NCBI GenBank assembly: GCA_022072455.1
Contig: JAJVHY010000028.1
Location: 1 to 64,000 of the forward strand
DNA from: Verrucomicrobiia bacterium
GTDB taxonomy: Bacteria > Verrucomicrobiota > Verrucomicrobiia > Palsa-1439
Length of the DNA: 64,000 bases
Reading direction: 5' to 3'
Shown: piece by piece, positions 25,662-33,080 of the stretch
Position numbering within the stretch: the stretch's first letter is position 1
Layout of the letters: every line of letters begins with the position of its first letter
Notes under the pieces: model-generated
Told to the model about the DNA's origin: nothing
Databases searched by the model: none
What the model saw: the letters and a program-made list of their open reading frames with translations, nothing else
Position numbers and translations under genes: made by a program

Positions 25662-26884
25662 CGATTTTTCCAGCGTGGCAATTTTGAGATGTTGATGTGC
25701 CGCGCGGCGTCGAGTGGCGCGGCCTCTGGTCCAACGGCGGGAAATTTTCTCGGCTTCTGCAAACGCACGGAGCGTTTCTTGCCGGCAATCACCGCACAGG
25801 TGTTTTCGGCAAAATAGATTTCGGAACAGCCGGGGCCGACCAGCAAGGCTTTGCCGGTGCGCGGGCGGATTTCGTTGCCAATGATGCAAAGTTGGTGAAC
25901 GTCGCGGTCGAGAACGATCTCAGCCGCACCGCCGTTGTTGGCGAGTTCATTGCCTTCGATCCAGAGCCGGTCGCCTGTTTCCAGAAACGGTTCGCGGAGG
26001 TGAATGCCGGGACCGCCGTTGTCGGTGATGTGATTGTGACGCAACATGTGGTTGGTATCGCGTTCGCCGACGGAAATGCCGGCGCGACCATTGTGGGCGA
26101 TGAAGTTGTGTTCGCAATTGGAGTACTTGGTGCGCAGGCAATAGAATATTCCACAGCCGGAATTGTGTTCGCTGCAGTTGTCGGTCATCACATAGCGCAC
26201 TGTCCCACTGCCGGGGTGGAGGCCGGAGCCCTTGTTATGATGGACGTGGCAATGCCGGACGAAAATATCCGTGCCGCGTTGGAAGCTGATCGCATCGCCG
26301 TTGAAATTTGTCACCTCGACGCCTTCGATGACCACGCGATGCGCGCCCAAGAGGTTGATTCCACCGCCCCGGCAACCGTTTATGCCGACTTTTTCCTGTG
26401 GATTGCCATCGAGCGTGAGTTGTCGGATCGAGGTATCGGTCACATTATGACCACTAATCAGCGAAAACGTGCTCCGCACCAACGCGCCAGCCGGCGGTGA
26501 GTAGTCATGCGCAAACGGCCGGTCGATGAAGAATGTATCGCCCTCCCGGCCGACAATGGTTGCGACGGTTTCGTAAAAACCGAACGCGTTCTTGTCGCCG
26601 ATGGTGACGCCCATGCCGACCTTGAATTTGCCGGGTTCTTTGACCTGAAATTCGAACTGCCCGTAGCCCACCCACGGCACCAGTGCACTGCTGACACTCG
26701 GCACCTTTCGCAAAATCGTCCCGGGTTCACCGACGATATGGACGCCGGTTCGCAAATGCAGCGCGTCATCCATCCGGTAAGTGCCGGCGGGAATCTCGAC
26801 GGTCCCGCCGCCAGCACGGGCAGCTTTATCCACGGCGGCTTGGAGGGTAACATTGGTGCGACCAGAGGCGCGAATTTGTTTCAT
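25658..26884 (-). CDS. right-handed parallel beta-helix protein (pectate-lyase-like)
   Basis: 408 residues from the ATG at 26884 (MKQIRASGRTNVTLQAAVD); an ATG 12 codons upstream is an alternative. The opening LQAAVDKAARAGGGTVEIPAG followed by TYRMDDALHLRTGVHIVGEPG is the typical entry of Pectate_lyase_3-type helices. Repeated rungs follow (HRVVIEGVEVTNFNGDAIS, IFVRHCHVHHNKGSGLHPGS, SNCEHNFIAHNGRAGISVGE, NHMLRHNHITDNGGPGIHL, RLWIEGNELANNGGAAEIV). Such folds belong to glycan lyases, hydrolases, epimerases or binding proteins. No signal peptide is seen, which again suggests a cytoplasmic enzyme. It is coupled to the creatininase-like gene. Confidence 0.78.
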   Translation of the reverse strand: MKQIRASGRTNVTLQAAVDKAARAGGGTVEIPAGTYRMDDALHLRTGVHIVGEPGTILRKVPSVSSALVPWVGYGQFEFQVKEPGKFKVGMGVTIGDKNAFGFYETVATIVGREGDTFFIDRPFAHDYSPPAGALVRSTFSLISGHNVTDTSIRQLTLDGNPQEKVGINGCRGGGINLLGAHRVVIEGVEVTNFNGDAISFQRGTDIFVRHCHVHHNKGSGLHPGSGTVRYVMTDNCSEHNSGCGIFYCLRTKYSNCEHNFIAHNGRAGISVGERDTNHMLRHNHITDNGGPGIHLREPFLETGDRLWIEGNELANNGGAAEIVLDRDVHQLCIIGNEIRPRTGKALLVGPGCSEIYFAENTCAVIAGKKRSVRLQKPRKFPAVGPEAAPLDAARHINISKLPRWKNR

Positions 26885-26914
26885 GGCGCGTACTCTCGTA
26901 AGTTGTCGCCCGCG

Positions 26915-26936
26915 AGTCAATCCTTCACGATTGACT
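26915..26936. promoter_or_regulatory. perfect inverted repeat in divergent region before thrS
   Basis: AGTCAATC (26915-26922) and GATTGACT (26929-26936) are exact reverse complements around a six-base loop. They lie midway between the divergent beta-helix gene and thrS. The right arm ends in TTGACT, a -35-like box for thrS, but no good -10 follows. It may be an operator for either direction. Confidence 0.45.
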
Positions 26937-26967
26937 TTGGATTCCTTGCGCCGTAACCATCTTTTCG

Positions 26968-28944
26968 ATGGAACGCAAATCTTTAGATCAACGCGCGCAG
27001 ATGACCGACCTCGAACGGCTCCGACATTCGGCCGCCCACGTGATGGCCACCGCCATTTTGCGGCTCTGGCCCGATGCGCAGTTCGCCGCCGGACCGCCGG
27101 TCGATGACGGATTTTACTACGATGTCGATCTGAAACACCGGATCACGCCGGAGGATTTTCCGGCGATTGAAGCGGAGATGAAAAAGGAAACGAAGGCGAA
27201 CAATATCTTCGAGAAGATCGTCGTCACGCGCGAGCAGGCGATCAAGGACGCGGAGAGCGGCCGGCTCGGCGGGTTGAGCGAGCGGCCCGGTAATCCGAGC
27301 AAGTTCAAGCTCGGTAATCTCGAAAAGATTCCCGCGGGCGAAGAGATTACTTATTTCAAGAACGGCGATTTCATTGACCTCTGTGCCGGGCCGCATGTGA
27401 TGCGGACCGGCAACGTCGGCGCGTTCAAGCTCACGAACGTCGCCAGCGCGTATTATTTGGGCGACGAGAAAAACCCGCAGCTCCAGCGCATTTACGGGAC
27501 GGCGTTCAAGAACAAGACCCAGATGGATGAGTACTTCGCCATGCTGGAAGAGGCGAAAAAGCGCGACCACCGGAAGCTCGGCGCGGAGATGGGCTTGTAC
27601 GTGATGGACACCGAATACGTCGGCCCCGGCCTGCCGCTCTGGTTGCCCAAAGGCACGGTGATCGTCGAGGAACTGGAAAAGCTCGCGAAAGAAACCGAAT
27701 TCGCCGCCGGCTACGTCCGCGTGAAGACGCCGCACTTGGCGAAGGAGAAGATGTACAAAACCTCCGGCCACTTGCCGTACTACGCCGAAAGCATGTTCCC
27801 GCCGATGGAGTTGATCGAAGGTGACGAAGAGAAACGCCAGCGAGAACTTGACGATGAATATGCCCGATTAGGAAAAGAGCATGGCGAGATTCTGGGACTC
27901 GGTCAGAAAGAACGCGCAGCGCGACTGTCTGAGATCGCCGATCGGCTCAAAGCCATTGGCGAAGAAATGGGAAGACTCGGCGAGCGCTATTACCTCAAAG
28001 CGATGAACTGTCCGCATCATCATCGGATTTTTGCGGCCGAGCCGCGTTCTTACAGGGATTTGCCGTTGCGGTTGGCGGAGTATGGGTGCTGTTACCGGTA
28101 CGAGCAGTCGGGCGAACTCTTCGGCTTGATGCGCGTGCGTTCGCTCAACATGAACGACGCGCACATCTATTGCACGCCCGAGCAGTTTGCCGCCGAGTTC
28201 AACGCGGTCAACGAGATGTACCTGAAGTATTTCAAGATTTTCGGTTTCGAGAAATATCAGATGCGTTTCAGCACCAGCGCGCCGGAAGGTTTAGGCAAGA
28301 AGTACGTGGACGAGCCGGCGTTGTGGAAGCAGACCGAGGACATGGTGCGCGACGTTCTGGTCTCCAGCGGCATCAACTACGTCGAGGTCGCCAACGAAGC
28401 GGCGTTTTACGGCCCGAAGATCGACGTGCAAGTCTGGAGCGCTATCGGCCGCGAGTTCACCATCGCGACGAACCAAGTGGATTTCGCCGTGCCGAAACGG
28501 TTCGGCCTCGTGTACAAGGACCGCGACAACACCGAGAAGACGCCGCTGTGCATTCACCGCGCGCCACTCGGCACGCACGAACGGTTCATCGGTTTCCTGA
28601 TCGAGCATTACGCCGGTAACTTCCCGCTCTGGCTCGCGCCGGAGCAGGTGCGGGTGCTGACGTTGGGCGAGGAAGAACCGCTGTTGAATTACGCGAAGGA
28701 TGTCGTGAACCAACTCCGCGCCCAGCAAGTCCGGGCGGAAGGGGATTACGGCAACGATCCGATCAAAGCGAAGATCGCCAACGCGGAGAAAGCCAAAGTC
28801 CACACGATGCTCGTCATCGGCGGCCGCGACATGGAAGCCGGAAACGTCTCGGTTCGCCTCCATGGCAAGGGCAACGTCGGGGCGAAACCGAAGGCGGAAA
28901 TGATTGCGGACATCTTGGCGGCAATTCGGGAGCGCAGAGCCTAA
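26968..28944 (+). CDS. thrS: threonyl-tRNA synthetase lacking the TGS domain
   Basis: 658 residues; charges tRNA-Thr with threonine. The usual N-terminal TGS domain is absent and the protein opens almost at once with the editing domain (LRHSAAHVM with H20 and H24, later DLCAGPHVMRTG). The class II core follows: LPKGTVIVEELEKLA (motif 1 area), then zinc ligand C348 in MNCPHHHR, RYEQSGELFGLMRVRSLNMND, IHRAPLGTHERFIGFLIEHY and an anticodon-binding domain at the C-terminus. Between FPPMELIEGDEE and YYLKAMNCPHH lies a charged helical insertion of roughly 55 residues (283-340), where the family has only a few residues. It begins the thrS-infC-rpmI-rplT cluster. Confidence 0.96.
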   Translation: MERKSLDQRAQMTDLERLRHSAAHVMATAILRLWPDAQFAAGPPVDDGFYYDVDLKHRITPEDFPAIEAEMKKETKANNIFEKIVVTREQAIKDAESGRLGGLSERPGNPSKFKLGNLEKIPAGEEITYFKNGDFIDLCAGPHVMRTGNVGAFKLTNVASAYYLGDEKNPQLQRIYGTAFKNKTQMDEYFAMLEEAKKRDHRKLGAEMGLYVMDTEYVGPGLPLWLPKGTVIVEELEKLAKETEFAAGYVRVKTPHLAKEKMYKTSGHLPYYAESMFPPMELIEGDEEKRQRELDDEYARLGKEHGEILGLGQKERAARLSEIADRLKAIGEEMGRLGERYYLKAMNCPHHHRIFAAEPRSYRDLPLRLAEYGCCYRYEQSGELFGLMRVRSLNMNDAHIYCTPEQFAAEFNAVNEMYLKYFKIFGFEKYQMRFSTSAPEGLGKKYVDEPALWKQTEDMVRDVLVSSGINYVEVANEAAFYGPKIDVQVWSAIGREFTIATNQVDFAVPKRFGLVYKDRDNTEKTPLCIHRAPLGTHERFIGFLIEHYAGNFPLWLAPEQVRVLTLGEEEPLLNYAKDVVNQLRAQQVRAEGDYGNDPIKAKIANAEKAKVHTMLVIGGRDMEAGNVSVRLHGKGNVGAKPKAEMIADILAAIRERRA

Positions 28945-29068
28945 AAAGGTTGTTGCAAACCTGCGCGGAAAGCCTTAAAGGACAGCGCCTAGATGGTAGT
29001 CACCACCACAAATCAAGTCGAAGTCAACGCCCTGCGCCGGCCATTCTGATGTCGCGCGCTGTGTAACC

Positions 29069-29084
29069 GGAGGTCTTGCCTATT
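29069..29084 (+). promoter_or_regulatory. Shine-Dalgarno and AUU start of infC
   Basis: GGAGG at 29069-29073 is followed eight bases later by ATT (29082-29084) in the infC frame. The in-frame TTG at 29076 is only two bases from the GGAGG and is poorly placed. This matches the AUU start by which E. coli infC is autoregulated by IF3. Confidence 0.65.
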
Positions 29085-29672
29085 CAACAGTTCATTCGCG
29101 TCAACCACAAGATTCGCGCCCGCGAAGTGCGGGTGATCGATTCCGATGGAAAACAACTCGGCGTCATGCCGACCAGTCAGGCGCTCGGCGCCGCCCAGCA
29201 AGTGGGCTTGGATTTGGTGGAGATCGCTCCGAACGCCGCGCCGCCGGTCTGTAAGATCGTTGAGTACGGCAAATATAAGTACGAGCAGGAAAAGAAGGAA
29301 CGCGAATCACGCAAACATCACCACGGCGGCAAGCTCAAGGAAATCAAGCTGCGCCTGAACATTGACGACCACGACTACCAGACCAAACTCAATCACATGA
29401 AAGAGTTCCTGGCAGATGCGATGAAAGTGAAGGTCTCGCTGTTCTTCCGCGGTCGCGAGAATGCGCATCCGGAGTTGGGTCAACAGTTGTTCCAGCGGGT
29501 GATCAAAGACATGGAAGGTTACGGACACGCCGAGGTGCCGCCACGGCAGATGGGCAAAAGCATCAACATGATGCTCTCCCCCGAACGCGGCGCCGCCAAG
29601 AAGTACGAGCAGGAATTTAAGCGGGACGACGACGACGCGACCGAGCCGGCCGAAGCCAGCGCAGAGAAGTAA
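29082..29672 (+). CDS. infC: translation initiation factor IF-3
   Basis: 196 residues when started at the ATT at 29082 (TTG at 29076 would add two residues). IF3 binds the 30S subunit and proofreads the start codon and initiator tRNA. The N-domain contains VNHKIRAREVRVIDSDGKQL and LDLVEIAPNAAPPVCKIVEY. The linker is the lysine-rich YKYEQEKKERESRKHHHGGK, and the C-domain has VKVSLFFRGRENAHPELGQQ. A charged tail (DDDDATEPAEASAEK) follows. It lies between thrS and rpmI in the order conserved in many bacteria. An AUU start would let IF3 repress its own synthesis. Confidence 0.96.
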   Translation: MQQFIRVNHKIRAREVRVIDSDGKQLGVMPTSQALGAAQQVGLDLVEIAPNAAPPVCKIVEYGKYKYEQEKKERESRKHHHGGKLKEIKLRLNIDDHDYQTKLNHMKEFLADAMKVKVSLFFRGRENAHPELGQQLFQRVIKDMEGYGHAEVPPRQMGKSINMMLSPERGAAKKYEQEFKRDDDDATEPAEASAEK

Positions 29673-29696
29673 ACAATTTCAGGAAGGAAAAAACAA

Positions 29697-29912
29697 ATGC
29701 CACGTTGGAAGTCAGCTAAAACAAAGAAGGCCGCCGCCAAGCGGTTCAAAATCACCGCCACCGGCAAAGTCATGCGCTTCGGCGCCGGCAAACGCCATTT
29801 GAACGGCCACAAATCATCCAAACACAAACGCCGCCTCGGCCAAACCAGAGCCGTTCACGAAACGATGGCGCATCACGTCACCGACGTCATGCCCTTCAGC
29901 CATCGCGGTTAA
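29697..29912 (+). CDS. rpmI: 50S ribosomal protein L35
   Basis: 71 residues of a basic ribosomal protein of the large subunit, with family features KTKKAAAKRFKITATGKVMR and HKSSKHKRRLGQ. An AGGAAGG ribosome binding site precedes the ATG. It is 24 bases from infC and 24 from rplT, as expected for co-transcription. Slightly longer than typical (about 64-66) because of a C-terminal extension, TDVMPFSHRG. Confidence 0.96.
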   Translation: MPRWKSAKTKKAAAKRFKITATGKVMRFGAGKRHLNGHKSSKHKRRLGQTRAVHETMAHHVTDVMPFSHRG

Positions 29913-29936
29913 CCCATTTTTTAGGAGACTCACACC

Positions 29937-30281
29937 ATGCCTCGCGCCACAAACGCCCCCAGCAGTATCGCCCGTCGCAAACGAATGCTCCTCGCCGCGA
30001 AAGGCTATCGCGGCTGGCGCAGCACCAAATTTCGGTACGCCAAAAATGCCGTCTGGCACGGCCTGACCTACAGCTTTGCGCATCGCAAAGACAAGAAGGC
30101 CGATTACCGCGCGTTGTGGACCCAGCGCATCAACGCCGCCTGCCGCGCCCAAGGCACAACCTACAGCCGGTTCATCGAAGCGTTGAAGAAAGCGAAGATC
30201 GATCTCGACCGCAAGATTCTCGCCGAATTGGCGACGAACGACGCCAAAGCGTTCAGCGCAGTTTTGGCGGCGACGAAGTAG
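29937..30281 (+). CDS. rplT: 50S ribosomal protein L20
   Basis: 114 residues; an early-assembling 23S rRNA-binding protein. Family features include [40 protein letters not shown] and [25 protein letters not shown] lies nine bases before the ATG. In many bacteria L20 represses rpmI-rplT translation; no leader structure was tested here. It is the last gene of the cluster and is followed by a short hairpin. Confidence 0.97.
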   Translation: MPRATNAPSSIARRKRMLLAAKGYRGWRSTKFRYAKNAVWHGLTYSFAHRKDKKADYRALWTQRINAACRAQGTTYSRFIEALKKAKIDLDRKILAELATNDAKAFSAVLAATK

Positions 30282-30284
30282 CCT

Positions 30285-30304
30285 CACCCGTTAGGGTGCG
30301 TTTT
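30285..30304 (+). terminator. weak intrinsic terminator after rplT
   Basis: CACCC (30285-30289), a GTTA loop and GGGTG (30294-30298) form a five-base GC-rich stem, followed after CG by TTTT (30301-30304). The stem is short, so this is a modest candidate. Confidence 0.45.
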
Positions 30305-30306
30305 CA

Positions 30307-30320
30307 CAGGCTAAAGCCTG
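30307..30320. repeat. short REP-like palindrome in convergent gap
   Basis: CAGGCT-AA-AGCCTG, followed by CGGCTAC, is a perfect palindrome between the convergent rplT and racemase-like genes. Similar AAGCCTGCGGCTAC strings are commonly seen as intergenic repeats in related genomes (from memory, not checked). Only one copy was noticed in this window. Confidence 0.4.
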
Positions 30321-30323
30321 CGG

Positions 30324-31451
30324 CTACAACTCGTCCCACAGATTCGCAGGGCCGAGCACCTCAATGGTGTCTCGGCCCTCAATTTCTTGGCGCACCGCCT
30401 CCGAGACAATCAGTGTTTCGAGGTGGAGCGTGTTCTTGATCCGTGCGATTCGCCGGCCACACACCGCCTCATCATCCGCATCCACTACCGGCGGAATCAC
30501 GCCGCGCAACGTGAACCCGCTTGTTTCCACATTCGTCCGCGTCACGCTCCAATCCGTGCGCGCGACCAATCGCCGTGTCGTCACATCCGCCAACCCAATC
30601 CCATACGCGCTGTCCCCGCGCACATCGCGCACAAATATCTTTTCGATCCGCGGCCGGACCGGCTCCGCCTCGCCGGCAATCCGCAGCCGCCCGATCACAT
30701 TCGTATCCATCCCCGTCCCGCTGATCTCTTTCCCAATCTCATCCACGATCAACAGATCCAATTCTTCCACCGGCAAGCTCGGCATATTCGCCCGCGCCAA
30801 TTCCAACAACGCCGGTTCGTCTTCCGGTATCCGCCGCGTGACCTTGATCGCCAACGTCTCGTCGTAAGCATTCTCGACCAGGGCCACGCCGAACAAAATC
30901 TTCCCGGTCGCCAACACTTGCCGGGCCACTTCCGGCATCTCATCGCGCAATCCCGGGATTCCCAACCGGTGAATTGCCGCCGCGCCGGTTTGCTTCCCGA
31001 GGCCGACCGCGATCATCTTCATCAACCCACTCTCATACCGGCCATGGAAGGACGTGTGCGGCTTGACGCGATTGATCACGATCACCCCGTCGGCCTCCGC
31101 CGCCGCCTTGTCCATGAACACCCCCGGCGCCAGTTCCACCACTTCCATCGAGGAAACGATTGGCGCGCCGGTAATCCCGAAACTTTCGAGGAGTTTCCGC
31201 TGTCCCTCCGCCGTCGCCCCGGCATGACTGCCCATGGCCGGCACGATGAACGGCTCGGCACCTTGCGCCCGTACCCAATCCGCCACCCCGAGCACAATCG
31301 CCGGTAAATTCGCGATCCCGCGACTGCCAACGGCCAGCGCCACGCGCGCGCCCGGTTCGATTGCCTGCGTTTTCAGGCCCACGGCCAGTGTCCCGGCAAT
31401 ATCCGCCAACTGCCGGGTATCGAACCGCTGCCGAATCCGAAAATAGTTCAT
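30324..31451 (-). CDS. lactate racemase N-terminal (LarA/DUF2088)-like protein
   Basis: 375 residues from the ATG at 31451, which overlaps the PHP phosphatase stop by ATGA. Characteristic segments are ALAVGSRGIANLPAIVLGVA, FIVPAMGSHAGATAEGQRKL, VIVINRVKPHTSFHGRYESG and MIAVGLGKQTGAAAIHRLG. This corresponds to the LarA N-terminal fold and its close DUF2088 relatives. LarA uses a nickel-pincer cofactor to racemise or epimerise 2-hydroxyacids. No larB, larC or larE biosynthesis gene is near, and the C-terminal half diverges from LarA. The activity is therefore uncertain; it may be a related 2-hydroxyacid or sugar-acid isomerase. Confidence 0.75.
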   Translation of the reverse strand: MNYFRIRQRFDTRQLADIAGTLAVGLKTQAIEPGARVALAVGSRGIANLPAIVLGVADWVRAQGAEPFIVPAMGSHAGATAEGQRKLLESFGITGAPIVSSMEVVELAPGVFMDKAAAEADGVIVINRVKPHTSFHGRYESGLMKMIAVGLGKQTGAAAIHRLGIPGLRDEMPEVARQVLATGKILFGVALVENAYDETLAIKVTRRIPEDEPALLELARANMPSLPVEELDLLIVDEIGKEISGTGMDTNVIGRLRIAGEAEPVRPRIEKIFVRDVRGDSAYGIGLADVTTRRLVARTDWSVTRTNVETSGFTLRGVIPPVVDADDEAVCGRRIARIKNTLHLETLIVSEAVRQEIEGRDTIEVLGPANLWDEL

Positions 31452-32212
31452 CCGAGTGGAACGAGTTCGCGTTTCCGCTGCGTGAATCGGCAAATCTGGT
31501 TGTACCCGCACCGGCGCGCGAGGGCGACTGCCTTGTCAAAATCCGCGCCGGTATCTTGCGGAATATGCGCATCGCTGCCGAGGGTGATCGGGATCTCGAA
31601 TTGTCGAGCCAGCGTCAGAAACTCTTCGGCTGGATAGATCTCCCGGCACGGCTTGCGCAATCCGGCCGTGCTGACTTCAATCGCGCACGTCACATCTTTG
31701 AGATACGGCCGGTAATCGAAGTTCTTCGCGCGAAAGCCAAATTTCTTCGGCAAGTCCGGGTGGGCGAGCGAATCAAACACGCCGGCGCGCGCCGCTTGGC
31801 CCCACAGGTCAAAGTATTGCCGCCAACGTTGCTCGACGTCGGTATTCGCCCAGTCTTCCGTACAGCGGTCTACAGGGAAGTCGCCGATGAAATGGACGCT
31901 ACCGAGAAAATAATCCCACGGATACATTCCGGCGAGTTCGCGCACCCACGGCTCGCAGCCCGGCACGAAATCCACTTCGAGGCCGAGTTTGACGTTGAGT
32001 TGCGGGAACTGCCGGCGCGCCTCACTCACCATTGCGACGTACGCCGGCAAGTCGGACTGCTTCATGTTGCACTCGGCGAGAAACGTCGGGGTGGGGCAGT
32101 GGTCGGAGATGCCGATCTCATCCAGCCCGCGTTCCATGGCCACGCGCGCGTACTCGACCGGCTCGCCGACGCCGTCGGTCAGCCGGGTGTGCATGTGATA
32201 ATCAATCAGCAT
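31448..32212 (-). CDS. PHP-family phosphatase, histidinol-phosphatase (HisJ/HisK)-like
   Basis: 254 residues with a PHP metal site: DYHMHTRLTDG at the start, ISDHCPTPTF, LEVDFVPG, LGSVHFIGDFPVD, SLAHPDLPKKFG and LGSDAHIPQDTG. This succession of His and Asp ligands for a trinuclear metal centre is the pattern of HisK/HisJ histidinol-phosphatases, which make histidinol in histidine biosynthesis. No other his biosynthetic gene is near (hisS at 52 kb is a synthetase). The short PHP form could have another small phosphoester substrate. Its stop overlaps the racemase-like start. Confidence 0.78.
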   Translation of the reverse strand: MLIDYHMHTRLTDGVGEPVEYARVAMERGLDEIGISDHCPTPTFLAECNMKQSDLPAYVAMVSEARRQFPQLNVKLGLEVDFVPGCEPWVRELAGMYPWDYFLGSVHFIGDFPVDRCTEDWANTDVEQRWRQYFDLWGQAARAGVFDSLAHPDLPKKFGFRAKNFDYRPYLKDVTCAIEVSTAGLRKPCREIYPAEEFLTLARQFEIPITLGSDAHIPQDTGADFDKAVALARRCGYNQICRFTQRKRELVPLG

Positions 32213-32238
32213 GCCGGCAGTGTAGGGAGCAGGGCGTT

Positions 32239-32259
32239 GCAGGACAAGCCTTGTCCTGC
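32239..32259. repeat. long palindrome in divergent promoter region
   Basis: GCAGGACAAG and CTTGTCCTGC are exact ten-base arms around one base. They lie between the divergent PHP phosphatase and the small His-rich gene, with AGTTTTCACTAGATTG following. Its position before two starts argues against a terminator. It may be an operator or a REP-type repeat. Confidence 0.5.
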
Positions 32260-32286
32260 AGGGAAGTTTTCACTAGATTGAGCGCG

Positions 32287-32430
32287 ATGAAGAAAGCGCT
32301 GCTGCCGTTGTTGCTGATCGTGGCCGGGATGGTGTTGCTGGCCGGCGTGGCGTATTGGGGCGAAAGCCGCGGGTGGGATCATTTCTTTTGCGGCGACGAA
32401 GGACACGACCATCACGGACATTCCCATTGA
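32287..32430 (+). CDS. small single-pass membrane protein with His-rich tail
   Basis: 47 residues: MKKALLPLLLIVAGMVLLAG and following residues form one membrane helix. A short soluble tail holds one Cys and ends GHDHHGHSH. The tail could bind a divalent or transition metal. The stop overlaps the TTG start of rpe (TTGA), so translation is probably coupled, which supports this being a real gene despite its size. No family recognised. Function unknown; a metal sensor or chaperone is speculation. Confidence 0.6.
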   Translation: MKKALLPLLLIVAGMVLLAGVAYWGESRGWDHFFCGDEGHDHHGHSH

Positions 32431-33080
32431 TCATCGCCCCCTCCATTTTAGCTGGTGACTTCGGTAACTTCGCCGGCGAGGCGCGGCGCGTGGAGTTGGC
32501 TGGGGGCGATTGGTTGCATTGTGACGTGATGGATGGGCATTTTGTGCCGAACCTCACATTTGGGCCGGACGTGATCGCGGCGTTGCGGCAGGCAACGCGG
32601 GTGCCATTGGATGTGCACCTCATGATTGAGCGCCCGGAACGATTTGTGGAGCGCTTCATTGAAGCGGGTGCCGATCACATCACGGTCCATGTCGAAGCCG
32701 AAGCCAAACACGACGTGGCGTGGACGCTGCAACTGATCCGGTCGCGCGGAAAAAAGGCCGGGCTATCACTCAACCCGCCCACACCGGTCGAGAAAGTCTT
32801 CCCTTTCCTTGACCAGGTGGATTTGCTGCTGGTGATGACCGTGAATCCCGGCTTTGGCGGGCAAGCCTTCATACCGGAATGTTTGGATAAGATCCGCGAA
32901 ATCCGCCGCCGGGCCCCCAAACTTGCCATCAACGTGGACGGCGGCATCAACCCAACGACGGCTCGGCAATGCGTCGCCGCCGGCGCCACGATCCTCGTCG
33001 CCGGCAACTCGCTGTTCCGGCACAAAACTCTCGGCTTGCCGGAGGCAATCAAGGAATTGCGAACTCATGTCGAAAACTAA
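32427..33080 (+). CDS. rpe: ribulose-phosphate 3-epimerase
   Basis: 217 residues if started at the TTG at 32427, which gives the normal N-terminus (M)IIAPSILAGDF and overlaps the preceding stop. It interconverts ribulose 5-phosphate and xylulose 5-phosphate in the pentose phosphate pathway. Metal and catalytic motifs are CDVMDGHFVPNLTFG, PLDVHLMI, MTVNPGFGGQ and INVDGGINPTT. The normal size for the family supports this start over the longer frame. The 3' end overlaps the next gene by 14 bases. Confidence 0.95.
   Translation: MIIAPSILAGDFGNFAGEARRVELAGGDWLHCDVMDGHFVPNLTFGPDVIAALRQATRVPLDVHLMIERPERFVERFIEAGADHITVHVEAEAKHDVAWTLQLIRSRGKKAGLSLNPPTPVEKVFPFLDQVDLLLVMTVNPGFGGQAFIPECLDKIREIRRRAPKLAINVDGGINPTTARQCVAAGATILVAGNSLFRHKTLGLPEAIKELRTHVEN

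Noticed and set aside
26937-26967. T-box or attenuator leader before thrS
   Set aside because: Only about 80 bases separate the divergent genes, there is no T-box consensus or terminator structure, and T-boxes are largely confined to Gram-positives.
28945-29081. tRNA or small RNA gene between thrS and infC
   Set aside because: No cloverleaf pairing or GTTCNANNC-type T-loop could be found; it looks like an untranslated infC leader.
30301-30330. Second strong terminator from the CAGGCT/AGCCTG palindrome
   Set aside because: Two-base loop and no U-run on either strand; better explained as a REP-type repeat.
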